Assembly: GCF_003574035.1 (NCBI RefSeq)
Contig: NZ_QWKY01000030.1
Location: forward strand, 1-38,500
Reading direction: 5' to 3'
Length of the DNA: 38,500 nt
Source: Meiothermus hypogaeus
Lineage (GTDB): Bacteria > Deinococcota > Deinococci > Deinococcales > Thermaceae
The notes under the pieces were generated by a model. That model saw nothing but the letters and a program-made list of their open reading frames with translations. It was not told the origin of the DNA and made no database searches. Both the position numbers and the translations under genes were made by a program. Positions 22,752-31,232 of this stretch are shown piece after piece. The number at the start of each line of letters is the position of its first letter. The stretch's first letter is position 1.

Positions 22752-25121
22752 CTAGTCGGCAGCTTGAGACAGTGGTTTGGTCGCCTGAATGGCCCGCCAG
22801 ACCTTTTCGGGGGTGTAGGGCATGTCCAGGTGCACGATGCCGAAGGGCCGCAGGGCATCCATGACGGCGTTGGCCACCGCAGCCGTGGAGGCGATAGTGC
22901 CAGCCTCGCCGATGCCCTTGATGCCGAGGGGGTTGTGCGGGCAGGGGGTCACGGTGTGGTCGTGCTCGATTTGTACCATGTCGTCGGCGCGGGGCAGGGT
23001 GTACTCGAGGAAATTGCCCGAGAGAATCTGGCCCTCTTTGTCGTAGACGGCCTCTTCCAGCAAGGCCTGGCCCAGGCCCTGGGCAACACCCCCGTGCACC
23101 TGTCCGTCGGCAATGAGCGGGTTAATCACCGGGCCGCAGTCGTCGACCGAGAGGTAGCGCAAGAGCTTGACCTTGCCGGTGTCGGGGTCTACCTCCACCA
23201 CGGCGATGTGGGTGCCAAAGGGGAAGACGAAGTTTTTGGGGTCGTAGAAGTGGGTGGCCTCGAGGCCCGGCTCGAGGTCGGCGGGGTAGTTGTGGGCCAG
23301 GTGGGCCATCAGGGCAATATCGAAGAAGGTCTTGGCCTTGTCGGGTACCCCCTTGACCATGAACTTGCCATCCTCGTGCACGATGTCGTCGGGGCTGGCC
23401 TCGAGCAGATGGGCGGCAATTTTCTTGGCCTTATCGATAATCTTGCGGGTAGCTAGCACAATGGCCGAAAGGCCGGTAGGGGCAGAACGGGAGCCATACG
23501 AACCCCAGCCGTAGGGCATCCGTCCGGTGTCGCCGTGCACCAGCACCACATCCTCCACCGGAATCTGCAGCTCATCCGCTACCACCTGGGCAAAGGCCGT
23601 CTCGTGGCCCTGGCCGTGGCTGTGGGTACCGGTAAAGACCTCCACCTTGCCGGTGGGCATGACCCGCACCAGGGCGCTTTCCCACTGGCCCGCCTGGGCG
23701 CCTAAGCTGCCCACCAGGGCCGAGGGGGCCAGCCCGCAGGCCTCGATGAAGGTAATGACCCCGATGCCCATGTAGCGGCCCTGCTTGCGCCACTCTTCTT
23801 GCTGTTGACGCAAGGCCTTGTAGTTGACAAGCTCCAGGGCCTTGTCCAGGTTGGCTTCGTAGTTGCCGGAGTCGTACTGTAAAGCCACTGGGGTCTGATA
23901 GGGGAAGGCATCCGGAGGAATAAGGTTCTTGCGGCGGAACTCCACCGGATCCATGCCCAGCTCGTGGGCCATTACGTCTACCAGGCGCTCCAGGAGGTAG
24001 GTCGCCTCGGGCCGCCCGGCCCCCCGGTAAGCATCTACCGGCGTGGTGTGGGTAAAAGGGGCGGTTACGTGGCAGTAGATGTGGGGGGTGGTGTAGGTGC
24101 CGGCCAACAAGCAGCCGTACAGGTAGGTGGGCACCGCCGGCGCAAAGGTGGTCAGGTAGGCCCCCATGTTGGCGATGGTGTCGACCCGTACGGCGGTAAT
24201 CTTGCCGCTCTGGTCTACGGCCATCTCGGCCACGGTCTCGTGGTCGCGTCCATGCGAGTCAGTTACAAAGCTCTCCGAGCGCCGGGCCGTCCACTTGACC
24301 GGGCGGTTTAGCTTCTTGGCCGCGTACAGCACGATGATTTCTTCGGGGTACTGATAGATTTTAGAACCAAAGCCCCCGCCCACATCCGGGGCAATCACCC
24401 GCAGCTTGTGTTCGGGGATACCCATAATGAAAGCTGCAATCAAGAGGCGGTGAATGTGCGGGTTCTGGCTGGTCGTCCATAAGGTGTACTCGTCGCTGGC
24501 CTTGAGGTACTGGGCCAGCGAAGCCCGGGGTTCCATGGCGTTGGGCACCAGCCGGTTGTTGCGCAAGTTGAGCTTGACGGTCTTGTGGGCGCTGGCAAAA
24601 GCCGCATCCACGGCGGCCTTGTCGCCAATGCTCCAGGTGAAGCAGACGTTGTCGGGTACATCGTCGTGCACCGCTGGCGCGCCCGGCTTCAGAGCGTCGC
24701 TCCCCAGGGCTACGGCCGGCAGCGGCTCGTAGTCCACTTCCACAAGCTCGGCGGCATCCTCGGCAATCTGGCGGGTCTCGGCGATGACCGCCGCCACAAT
24801 GTCGCCTACGTGCCGGGCCTTATCAAAGGTAATGGCATAGTGGGGCGGGGTTTTGATGCCGGGGTGCAGCCAGCCAGTAGGAATGCCGTTGATCCCGGCG
24901 TCTTTCATTTCCTGGCCAGTAATCACAGCCAGCACGCCGGGGTACGAACGGGCCTTGGATACATCAATTTTTTTGATGCGGGCATGGGCATAGGGCGAAC
25001 GCACCATTGCCGCATGCACCATACCGGGCAGGGTCATGTCGTCGGTGTAGTTACCGGTGCCGGTGATAAAGCGGGGGTCTTCGACCCGCTTCATCGCCTT
25101 GCCAAAGAGTTTGTCGGCCAT
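22752..25121 (-). CDS. coxL: Molybdenum hydroxylase large subunit, form II CoxL
   Basis: 789 residues. It binds the molybdopterin cytosine dinucleotide cofactor. Visible: GGGFGSK near 249-255, the active-site loop AYRGAGR (364-370) and the catalytic glutamate E739 in KGIGEAG. The true CO-oxidising form I enzymes carry AYRCSFR with a copper-binding cysteine in this loop; here that cysteine is replaced, so this is a form II (putative) enzyme of unknown substrate, possibly an aldehyde, purine or aromatic. The ATG at 25121 has GGGAG at 6 bases; the ATG at 25124 is too close. Its neighbours CoxS and CoxM lie 74 and 71 bases away. Confidence 0.9.
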   Translation of the reverse strand: MADKLFGKAMKRVEDPRFITGTGNYTDDMTLPGMVHAAMVRSPYAHARIKKIDVSKARSYPGVLAVITGQEMKDAGINGIPTGWLHPGIKTPPHYAITFDKARHVGDIVAAVIAETRQIAEDAAELVEVDYEPLPAVALGSDALKPGAPAVHDDVPDNVCFTWSIGDKAAVDAAFASAHKTVKLNLRNNRLVPNAMEPRASLAQYLKASDEYTLWTTSQNPHIHRLLIAAFIMGIPEHKLRVIAPDVGGGFGSKIYQYPEEIIVLYAAKKLNRPVKWTARRSESFVTDSHGRDHETVAEMAVDQSGKITAVRVDTIANMGAYLTTFAPAVPTYLYGCLLAGTYTTPHIYCHVTAPFTHTTPVDAYRGAGRPEATYLLERLVDVMAHELGMDPVEFRRKNLIPPDAFPYQTPVALQYDSGNYEANLDKALELVNYKALRQQQEEWRKQGRYMGIGVITFIEACGLAPSALVGSLGAQAGQWESALVRVMPTGKVEVFTGTHSHGQGHETAFAQVVADELQIPVEDVVLVHGDTGRMPYGWGSYGSRSAPTGLSAIVLATRKIIDKAKKIAAHLLEASPDDIVHEDGKFMVKGVPDKAKTFFDIALMAHLAHNYPADLEPGLEATHFYDPKNFVFPFGTHIAVVEVDPDTGKVKLLRYLSVDDCGPVINPLIADGQVHGGVAQGLGQALLEEAVYDKEGQILSGNFLEYTLPRADDMVQIEHDHTVTPCPHNPLGIKGIGEAGTIASTAAVANAVMDALRPFGIVHLDMPYTPEKVWRAIQATKPLSQAAD

Positions 25122-25195
25122 CATTTACTCCCTTCGAAATCTCTGGGTTAGGGGACGCCAGTGCCTGAGCAAAAATGCCGAACCCCGCGACCCAA

Positions 25196-25696
25196 TCAAT
25201 CGTCTGCCGCCGCGCCAATTTTGCCGGCCATCTTGTCGGCGGCGTACTGCACCGCCCGAACGATATTGTGGTAGCCGGTGCAGCGACACAGATTGCCCTC
25301 GAGGGCATGGCGGATTTCAGCCTCGCTGGGCTGCGGGTTTTTGTTGAGCAAATCGACAGCCGCCATAATCATACCGGGGGTACAGAAACCACACTGCAGG
25401 CCATGCATTTCCCAAAAGCCCTCCTGCACAGGATGCAGGTTGCCTGCGCTGCCCAGCCCTTCAATGGTGGTCAAGTTGCAGCCGTCGGCTTGAACCGCAA
25501 ACATGGTGCAGGACTTTACCGCCTGACCGTCCAGATGTACCGTACAGGCCCCACACTGGCTGGTATCACAGCCCACATGGGTTCCGGTAAGACCCAGGGT
25601 TTCCCGCAGGTAGTGAACCAGCAATAGACGCGGTTCGACCTCGTTGTGGTGCTCGACCCCATTGACCGTAACCTTAATTTGTACTTTGTCTGGCAT
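25196..25696 (-). CDS. coxS: Molybdenum hydroxylase [2Fe-2S] subunit (CoxS-like)
   Basis: 166 residues. The N-terminal plant-type ferredoxin domain has C43, C48, C51 and C63 (CDTSQCGAC); the C-terminal helical domain has C102, C105, C137 and C139 (CGFC and [10 protein letters not shown]). All eight cluster ligands are present. It transfers electrons from the molybdenum centre of CoxL to the flavin of CoxM. AGGAGG precedes the ATG. It is the first gene of the minus-strand operon coxS-coxL-coxM-moxR-coxE, with a promoter about 290 bases upstream. Confidence 0.93.
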   Translation of the reverse strand: MPDKVQIKVTVNGVEHHNEVEPRLLLVHYLRETLGLTGTHVGCDTSQCGACTVHLDGQAVKSCTMFAVQADGCNLTTIEGLGSAGNLHPVQEGFWEMHGLQCGFCTPGMIMAAVDLLNKNPQPSEAEIRHALEGNLCRCTGYHNIVRAVQYAADKMAGKIGAAADD

Positions 25697-26119
25697 GCTT
25701 CCTCCTGTAGATTGAGCGGGTTATGTGCTGAACGAATGTGCGCAAGCTGATACCAACGGGCGGGCCCTGGTCGCCCCCCCAAAACCCTGGCATGCTGCGT
25801 ACTGCGAAGCCTGCGGCTTTACCATCGCCGAAGGGCCCCCCACAGGGGTACATGTATCTGCTTGGGTTCGGCAAGAAAGACGGACAGAACAAATCGCCAC
25901 CTCGAGCTTCTGGCTACCCAAAAAACATTCCAACCAAGCCAAACCAACAAACTGGGTGCACCTGTAGCTGAAAAATCTTTAGACCATACTATATACCCCC
26001 TTAGATGAGAGTGACAAGAAGTGGTTCTTTTAGCAGATGCCCGGAAATGCGGCAAATGTGTTCTGCTGGCAAAGTTGGAGTAGCCTTGTGGGTGTAAGTT
26101 TGAAATAAGGGAAGAGCTT
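25697..26119. other. Divergent control region between coxS and xdhC
   Basis: 423 bases without a gene. If the promoter at 25988-26017 is used, coxS mRNA has a leader of about 285 bases rich in short GC inverted repeats (for example around 25815-25850). I looked for the conserved parts of a Moco riboswitch and could not recognise them. On the plus side the spacer is AT-richer before the xdhC ribosome site (AAGGGAAGAG). Confidence 0.4.
25988..26017 (-). promoter_or_regulatory. Promoter of the cox operon
   Basis: On the minus strand TTGTCA (26012-26017) and TATAGT (25988-25993) are separated by 18 bases, each one mismatch from the sigma-70 consensus. It points at coxS. Confidence 0.6.
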
Positions 26120-27208
26120 ATGGCAAACGAGACACCCCTGCTGTTAGCTGCCCTCGAGGCTGCCTGGGCCGAGGGCAAAGAAACTGCTCTGGCCACCGTG
26201 GTGCGGGTGATTGGCTCGGCTTACCGCCGCGAAGGGGCCAAGATGCTGGTGCGCGAAGACGGCGGCTCGGCCTGCATGATCTCGGGGGGCTGCCTCGAGC
26301 AAGAGATGATCGAGATTGCCATGCAAATCCTGGCCCGGGGCCGGCCAGAGCGCACTATTTTCGACTACAACGAGGAAAAGACCTGGTGGCCGGGTTGTGG
26401 CGGCACGGTGGAGGTCTGGGTGGAGCCGGTGGGGCCGCAAAGTTTATTACACCGCTGGCTTCAGGAGACCACCGAGTCGGAACCCTCGGTGCTGGCCACG
26501 GTGGTGGCGGGGGGGGAGGGGAGGATCTGGCTCAAGCCCGATGGGGCCCTCGAGGGTCACATTTCCCCGCCCGAACTGCACGAGCAGGTGCTTCGAATTG
26601 CACGGCAGATGCAGGGCGGCACCTCCCGACCCACCACCCGCTACGTGCAAGAGGCCGAGGTGTTTTTTGATGTGAGCAGCCCCATCCCCGAGCTGGTTTT
26701 GTTCGGTGCGGGCCACGACGCCAAGCCCATGGCCAACCAGGCGCTGGTACTGGGTTTCAGGGTGACGGTGGTGGATACCCGGCCCGAGCTGTTGCAGGGT
26801 TTTGAAGGCTGCCAGACCATTCAGGCTGCCCAAGATGAGTACGCCCAGAAGGTACAGCTCAGCCCTCGCCAGCACGTTATCGTGATGAACCACCACCTTG
26901 ACATCGACCGCCAGGCTTTGCGTTTTGCCCTGGAATCGCCGGCTCGTTATGTAGGCATGCTTGGTCCGCGCAATCGCCTGGAGAAGATTCTCGAGGCCCT
27001 GCAGGCCGAAGGCTTTGTGCCCAGCCCCGAGCAGATGGCCCGCCTGCGGAACCCTATCGGACTTGATATCGGCGCGGAGAGCCCGGAAGAGATTGCGGTG
27101 GCAGCCCTGGCCGAGATTGTAGCCCTGCAAAGGGGTTTCCAGGGAGGCTTCCTGAACGATAAAAAGACTGGGATTCACGAAGCGGCCTCAGCGCAGGTTA
27201 TGACCTGA
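26120..27208 (+). CDS. xdhC: XdhC/CoxF-family molybdenum-cofactor maturation factor
   Basis: 362 residues. Two parts: an N-terminal XdhC_CoxI domain (LATVVRVIGSAYRREGAKMLV; SGGCLEQEM near 55-63, with the family cysteine) and a C-terminal Rossmann-type domain (LVLFGAGHDAKPMANQAL from about 194; VDTRPE). XdhC proteins bind the molybdenum cofactor, promote its sulfuration and deliver it to xanthine dehydrogenase-family enzymes. The gene diverges from the cox operon and most likely serves it. A weak ribosome site AAGGGAAGAG lies about 5 bases before the ATG. Confidence 0.9.
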   Translation: MANETPLLLAALEAAWAEGKETALATVVRVIGSAYRREGAKMLVREDGGSACMISGGCLEQEMIEIAMQILARGRPERTIFDYNEEKTWWPGCGGTVEVWVEPVGPQSLLHRWLQETTESEPSVLATVVAGGEGRIWLKPDGALEGHISPPELHEQVLRIARQMQGGTSRPTTRYVQEAEVFFDVSSPIPELVLFGAGHDAKPMANQALVLGFRVTVVDTRPELLQGFEGCQTIQAAQDEYAQKVQLSPRQHVIVMNHHLDIDRQALRFALESPARYVGMLGPRNRLEKILEALQAEGFVPSPEQMARLRNPIGLDIGAESPEEIAVAALAEIVALQRGFQGGFLNDKKTGIHEAASAQVMT

Positions 27209-27424
27209 TTGCCACTTGAAAAGAGTTGAGCCCGGGGCTTCAGGCTTTTATCGCTTTGCCCTCTCCCTCTCTCCGCGTCGGAGAGGGTGGCGTCACTGCG
27301 GTTAGCCTGGTGCTCGTTTGGCCCAATAGGCCACTTCTGATGGCAACCCGGTGTTGCCGGGTGAGGGGGCTGCAACCCATGCTTCCAAGCAAATGATAAG
27401 AACTGGCTCGGGGATTTTCCTGCC
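27209..27424. other. Intergenic region with several GC hairpins
   Basis: No gene. CCCTCTCC (27259-27266) pairs with GGAGAGGG (27280-27287), TGGCC with GGCCA (about 27319-27333), and GGCAAC with GTTGCC (27342-27358) or alternatively ACCCGG with CCGGGT. The first is well placed to end the xdhC transcript but lacks a T-run. The cluster resembles REP-like intergenic palindromes. Confidence 0.45.
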
Positions 27425-27453
27425 TTGACGAGGCAGGGTTTCCCGCCTAAGAT
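27425..27453 (+). promoter_or_regulatory. Promoter of the tRNA-Met pair
   Basis: TTGACG (27425-27430), 17-base spacer, TAAGAT (27448-27453). Transcription would start near 27460, 30 bases before the first tRNA. Confidence 0.75.
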
Positions 27454-27490
27454 TGAGTTTGCGGTTTTGGGGTTTATCCCTACCGACCGG

Positions 27491-27568
<78 letters not shown>

Positions 27569-27591
27569 CATGCGCCCTTTGAGGCGCACCT

Positions 27592-27668
27592 GGCTATGTA
27601 GCTCAGCTGGTTAGAGCACACGACTCATAATCGTGGTGTCGGCGGTTCAAGTCCGCCCATAGCCACCA
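27592..27668 (+). tRNA. Elongator tRNA-Met (CAT)
   Basis: 77 bases with encoded CCA. The acceptor GGCTATG pairs with CATAGCC; anticodon loop CTCATAA in stem CGA/TCG. It begins GGCTATGTAGCTCAG, like bacterial elongator tRNA-Met. A tRNA-Ile2 with lysidine-modified CAT is less likely. A small hairpin (TGCGCC/GGCGCA) separates it from the initiator tRNA. Confidence 0.9.
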
Positions 27669-27670
27669 GA

Positions 27671-27706
27671 AAGCCTCCCGCTTCGTGCAGGGAGGCTTTA
27701 TTGTTT
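27671..27706 (+). terminator. Terminator of the tRNA transcript
   Basis: AAGCCTCCC (27671-27679) pairs with GGGAGGCTT (27690-27698), followed by TATTGTTT. Confidence 0.85.
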
Positions 27707-27769
27707 GGCTAAGCCGGAATGGACAGCAAAAGAACATTTGTGCTCTACTCCTTCAGGCCCGATATGCGG

Positions 27770-27782
27770 TAGATTTGTGGCC
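27770..27782 (+). promoter_or_regulatory. Leaderless -10 box of the PNP gene
   Basis: GCGGTAGATT with TAGATT at 27770-27775 ends 7 bases before the ATG; no Shine-Dalgarno is present. Confidence 0.5.
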
Positions 27783-28604
27783 ATGAGTTCGACCTACGAG
27801 CAAATCCAGCAAACGGTCAACCACATTCGCACCCAAACCGACTTTGAGCCCGAAGTGGGCATTGTACTAGGCTCGGGCCTGGGGCCCCTGGGCGACGAGA
27901 TCGAGGTAGTGGCCAGTTTTCCTTACAGCTCTCTGCCCAATTTTCCTTTGTCCACTGCTCCGGGTCACGAGGGAAAACTTATTTTAGGGCGGCTCGAGGG
28001 CAAAAACGTACTGGCCTTTAAGGGCCGGGTGCACTGCTACGAGGGGTATACCCCAGCGCAAGCGGCGTTTCCGCAGCGGGTTGGGTTTTTCCTGGGGGCC
28101 AAAACTTTCTTCATTACCTCGGCAGCAGGGGGGCTAAACCCGGCCTGGAACGCCGGAGAACTGATGCTGCACAGCGATTACATCAACTATGCCCCCCTTT
28201 CGCCCCTCACCGGGCCCAACGACGAACGCTTGGGGCCGCGTTTCCCGGTAACCTTCGACGCCTACGACCCGGAGCTGCGCAGCCTGGCCCAGAAAGTCGC
28301 CCGGGCGCAGGACTTTCAACTCAGAGAAGGAGTATACGCCTGGTGGCCGGGGCCGCAGTTTGCCAGTCGGGCCGAACTCAGGCTGCTACGTACCCTGGGG
28401 GCCGATGCCATCGGGATGTCCACTGTGCCGGAAGTAATTGCCCTGCGGCATCTGGGGGCGCGGGTGCTGGGCCTTTCGACCATCACCGATATGGCCGTGC
28501 CCGAGCGCGACCACCACGCCACCGAGCAGGAGGTGCTGGCCACGGCGGCCCGGACAGGGGCCTTGTTCCGCAGGTTTGTGCGGGGCATCCTGGCGGCCCT
28601 GTAG
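27783..28604 (+). CDS. Purine nucleoside phosphorylase (trimeric type)
   Basis: 273 residues. It cleaves purine nucleosides with phosphate in salvage. Phosphate and ribose contacts are visible: LGSGLG (29-34), PGHEG (60-64, H62), the TSAAGGLNP stretch (112-120), base pocket E198 in FASRAELR, and M212 in GMSTVPE. The base-recognising position, normally Asn in 6-oxopurine enzymes (ITN), is Asp here (STITDMA, D236), which in this family favours 6-aminopurines such as adenosine. The longer frame from 27705 overlaps the tRNA terminator, so ATG 27783 with its TAGATT box is chosen. yggS follows after 15 bases. Confidence 0.88.
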   Translation: MSSTYEQIQQTVNHIRTQTDFEPEVGIVLGSGLGPLGDEIEVVASFPYSSLPNFPLSTAPGHEGKLILGRLEGKNVLAFKGRVHCYEGYTPAQAAFPQRVGFFLGAKTFFITSAAGGLNPAWNAGELMLHSDYINYAPLSPLTGPNDERLGPRFPVTFDAYDPELRSLAQKVARAQDFQLREGVYAWWPGPQFASRAELRLLRTLGADAIGMSTVPEVIALRHLGARVLGLSTITDMAVPERDHHATEQEVLATAARTGALFRRFVRGILAAL

Positions 28605-28619
28605 CCAGGATAAGCAAGC

Positions 28620-29264
28620 ATGAGCCTTCCCAAAGTTCTGGAGCGCATTGATAAAGCCTGCCGCCGGGCGAGCCGAGACCCCCAGGCGGTGCGCCTGGTG
28701 GCCGTGACCAAGGAACACCCGGTGGCCGAGATTCGGGAGCGGGTCTTGCGGTATGGCCGGTTTCCCCTGGGCGAATCGCGTATTCAGGAGGCCCTGTCCA
28801 AAATGGACGAACTTGTGGCCGAGTGGCACTTTATAGGGCCCCTCCAGCGCAACAAGGCCAGGTTTGCGGTGCGCTTTGAGCTAATTCACTCCATAGACTC
28901 GGTTCGGCTGGCCGAGACGGTAGCCCGTAAGGCCATGGAAAACGGCAAGGTGCAGCGGGTACTGCTCGAGCTCAACTTGGGCCGCGAACCCCAGAAACAT
29001 GGATTCCTGGAGGAGGAGTTGCCCGAAGCTCTCGCTCAGATTCGTGCGATGGAGGGCCTGCGGGTAGACGGTCTGATGACGGTGGCCCCCTACACCGAAG
29101 ACCCCGAGACGGTGCGGCCCATTTTTGCACAGCTCTCGAGGCTGGCCGACCTGTACCGGCTTCCCGAGCGGAGCATGGGCATGTCGGGCGATTTTGAAGT
29201 TGCGGTGGAGGAGGGCGCGACCTTGGTGCGGGTGGGGCGGGCCATATTCGAACCGGATACTTGA
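28620..29264 (+). CDS. YggS-family PLP homeostasis protein
   Basis: 214 residues. Single-domain PLP-binding TIM barrel of the alanine-racemase N-terminal fold. The cofactor lysine is K31 in LVAVTK; FPLGESRIQEALSK and WHFIGPLQRNKAR follow, then the terminal GMSGDFEVAVEEGATLVRVGRAIF phosphate-binding segment. Family members buffer and deliver PLP and have no strong racemase activity. A weak AGGA precedes the ATG. Its place before a DivIVA-domain gene matches the division-linked yggS-sepF-divIVA clusters of other bacteria, with the intermediate genes missing here. Confidence 0.92.
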   Translation: MSLPKVLERIDKACRRASRDPQAVRLVAVTKEHPVAEIRERVLRYGRFPLGESRIQEALSKMDELVAEWHFIGPLQRNKARFAVRFELIHSIDSVRLAETVARKAMENGKVQRVLLELNLGREPQKHGFLEEELPEALAQIRAMEGLRVDGLMTVAPYTEDPETVRPIFAQLSRLADLYRLPERSMGMSGDFEVAVEEGATLVRVGRAIFEPDT

Positions 29265-29336
29265 GTAAAGTGAGGAAAACCAGGGTAACCGAATGGCTTT
29301 TGAGCGCTGTCCTCGATATTTTTGTATCGGCTGTAG

Positions 29337-29348
29337 TAGGCTAAAGCC
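29337..29348 (+). promoter_or_regulatory. Leaderless -10 box of the DivIVA-domain gene
   Basis: TAGGCT (29337-29342) ends 6 bases before the GTG start at 29349; no Shine-Dalgarno. Confidence 0.4.
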
Positions 29349-29837
29349 GTGGATGAGCGCATGACGGGTGAGTTTCGGATGAGCGAGCGGGGCGACCTCA
29401 CACCTCTGGACATTCGCTATCAGGAGTTTCGACAAGGGCTTCGGGGTTACTCAGTAGCCGAGGTGCGTGAGTACCTGGGCCGGGTGGCTGATGTGCAGAC
29501 CGCCCTGATTGAAGAAAACGAGCGCTTGAGAAGCCATATCCGCGAGCTCGAGGCCGAGCTGGCCAAGTCCAGGGAGGGCGAGGCCGAACTCAAGCGGGCG
29601 GTGGTAGCGGCTGAACGCATTGCCCGCGAGATTAAGGCCCAGGCCGAGCGCGAGGCCGAGCTTATCAAGCGCGAGACCGAATCCGAGCGTCAGGCAGCGC
29701 TTCAGGAGCTGATTGACCAGATGAAGCGCATCAAAGCCGATATAGAGCAGGTTCGCAACGAGCGCGACCTGTTTGTGGGCCAGTTTCGGGCCTTGTTGGA
29801 AGGTTACATGTCTTCACTGGATAGGTTCAAACGCTGA
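29349..29837 (+). CDS. DivIVA-domain protein
   Basis: 162 residues. The N-terminal DivIVA membrane-targeting domain shows LTPLDIRYQEFRQGLRGYSVAEVREYLGRV (about 17-45, split here from longer runs), followed by a long coiled coil (about 50-140) rich in Glu, Ala, Arg and Lys. DivIVA-type proteins gather at curved or septal membrane and recruit division or cell-wall proteins. The start is GTG with TAGGCT 6 bases upstream; an ATG at 29361 is an alternative. yggS lies 84 bases upstream on the same strand. Confidence 0.85.
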   Translation: MDERMTGEFRMSERGDLTPLDIRYQEFRQGLRGYSVAEVREYLGRVADVQTALIEENERLRSHIRELEAELAKSREGEAELKRAVVAAERIAREIKAQAEREAELIKRETESERQAALQELIDQMKRIKADIEQVRNERDLFVGQFRALLEGYMSSLDRFKR

Positions 29838-30032
29838 TGCTGATGTGCTGTCGCAGGTCGAAGGCCAGAGGCTTGGAGCTACCTACCCGGGAGCCTGCGC
29901 TGGGTTCGGCGTTTTTTGGGAATTGGGAAAAGGAAACTCAAAAAAAGCTCCGAATCGGCGTCAAAATGACGGAAAAGCGCAGAGATTACCTTTTCTTTGC
30001 CCTGGGTCGGCACCAGACACTTGACTTTATAA
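29838..30032. other. Convergent intergenic region
   Basis: No gene with a ribosome site or family match. Several open frames cross it, but all lack conservation signs and run into the opposite-strand DUF218 gene. No clear terminator stem was found. Confidence 0.4.
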
Positions 30033-30560
30033 CTATCGCACACCCAGGCGAGCCAGGGCCGCCAGCCAGCTTTCGCGCTGCCAGTAGGCTTCCTTAAACT
30101 GACCCCACACGGCAAACCCCGTAGCCCTGAGCCCAATTTGCTCGGCTAGAATGAGCGCCCTGGGCAGGTGAGGCTCATCGGTTACGATAATCACCTGAGC
30201 CTTGCCGATGATGGGCGCAATGTTGCTCAGATTCTCCCAGGTGCGACGGCTTTCTTTTTCACAGTAGAGAACCGAACGCGGGACGCCCCTGGCTTGCAGA
30301 TACCGACAGCCGACCTCGCCCTCGCTGTAGCGGTCGCCGGGGCGACGCCCGCCCGTGACGGCAATGCGGGGGGCATAGCCCTGGCGGTACAGGTGCAGGG
30401 CGGCCTCGAGCCTGTTTCGGAAGATAACCGAGGGCACGCCGTTGTACTGCGCGGCCCCCAACACCACAATCCAGTCGGCTTTTTGCAGCGAACCAGAAGC
30501 GGCTTTGGGGCTAAAGAAAACCAGCCCCAGAAAGAGCATTCCAAGCGTCCACCACCGCAT
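30033..30560 (-). CDS. DUF218/SanA-like envelope protein (YdcF family)
   Basis: 175 residues. One N-terminal membrane segment (about 5-20) precedes a DUF218 domain: ADWIVVLGAAQYNGVPS, FRNRLEAALHLYRQG, IAVTGG, SEGEV and the conserved E-SRRTWENL then VTDEPHLPRAL. Family members (SanA, ElyC, YdcF) affect envelope integrity and vancomycin sensitivity by an unclear mechanism. The ATG at 30560 has TAGGAT 6 bases before it and no ribosome site; a TTG two codons earlier is less likely. The HAD gene ends 15 bases upstream, so the promoter box overlaps its very end. Confidence 0.82.
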   Translation of the reverse strand: MRWWTLGMLFLGLVFFSPKAASGSLQKADWIVVLGAAQYNGVPSVIFRNRLEAALHLYRQGYAPRIAVTGGRRPGDRYSEGEVGCRYLQARGVPRSVLYCEKESRRTWENLSNIAPIIGKAQVIIVTDEPHLPRALILAEQIGLRATGFAVWGQFKEAYWQRESWLAALARLGVR

Positions 30561-30566
30561 ATGCAA

Positions 30567-30572
30567 ATCCTA
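30567..30572 (-). promoter_or_regulatory. Leaderless -10 box of the DUF218 gene
   Basis: TAGGAT (minus strand) stands 6 bases before the ATG at 30560, in the short gap after the HAD gene. Confidence 0.35.
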
Positions 30573-30575
30573 CCC

Positions 30576-31151
30576 CTATCGCTGCAAAAGTGCTTGCAAC
30601 AACTCCCCAGGGTACTCGAATCGGGGGTGCAAAGTCGAGTTGTGCGGCGTGGCCAGAAACCACACCGGTAAGTCTATGGCCTGCGCTGCCCGCAAGTCCC
30701 CTTCTGAGTCGCCAATGTAGAGCACCTCGCCGGGCTTGAGGTTAAAGTGCTCCAGGGCCCGCTGCAAAAGGGCCGGGCTGGGCTTGGGTGGGGCATCCTC
30801 CCGTGTCAACACCAGGTCAAAGGCTAGCCGGTGCTTTCGCAAAGCAGCTTCGGTAGCAATGCGGTGATTATTGGTCAGGAGGGCAGTGTTGAGACCTATA
30901 ACACTCAGCTCCTCAAGCAAGTCCGCCATACCTTCGCGTAGCTCGGAACTGGCCGACAAAGCCTGCTCGTACTGCAATAACTTGTTATGAAGGAGGACTT
31001 GTTCGTCCGTTGGGCGCCTTGCAATGCCTTCCAGAATGAGCAGGTCGGGCTCGAGGCCGTGGCTTTTTTTGAACTCCGCCCAGGGGTTAACAGCCCTCGG
31101 CTTCAGTACCGTGTCATCCAGATCAAAGAAAACCGCCTTCAGAGCGTCCAC
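30576..31151 (-). CDS. HAD-superfamily hydrolase
   Basis: 191 residues. Core motifs: I, FFDLDDT (nucleophile D10, acid D12); II, LLTNN; III, K in PPKPSP; IV, GDSEGDLRAAQA. A helical cap sits between motifs I and II. It is a phosphatase of the phosphoglycolate/pyrophosphatase type; the substrate cannot be read from sequence. The GTG start has TACGCT 7 bases upstream, and the GAGGT next to it is too close to act as a ribosome site. Followed 15 bases later by the DUF218 gene. Confidence 0.88.
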   Translation of the reverse strand: MDALKAVFFDLDDTVLKPRAVNPWAEFKKSHGLEPDLLILEGIARRPTDEQVLLHNKLLQYEQALSASSELREGMADLLEELSVIGLNTALLTNNHRIATEAALRKHRLAFDLVLTREDAPPKPSPALLQRALEHFNLKPGEVLYIGDSEGDLRAAQAIDLPVWFLATPHNSTLHPRFEYPGELLQALLQR

Positions 31152-31232
31152 ACCTCAAAGCGTACCTGGAAAGATCAGGATAGGTTGTGGCCTCTTGTGA
31201 CTTTTATCATCTTCCCCTGACGAAACGGGTGC

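Noticed and set aside
22752-25121. True CO dehydrogenase
   Set aside because: The active-site loop lacks the form I cysteine motif, so CO oxidation is not supported by sequence.
25697-25980. Possible molybdenum-cofactor riboswitch before coxS
   Set aside because: Hairpins exist but I could not match the conserved core of the Moco RNA; left as an unexplained leader.
27240-27425. CRISPR-like or REP array
   Set aside because: The inverted repeats differ from each other and have no regular spacing or unique spacers.
29837-30097. Open frame overlapping the DivIVA stop
   Set aside because: No ribosome site, low-complexity translation, and it enters the opposite-strand DUF218 gene.
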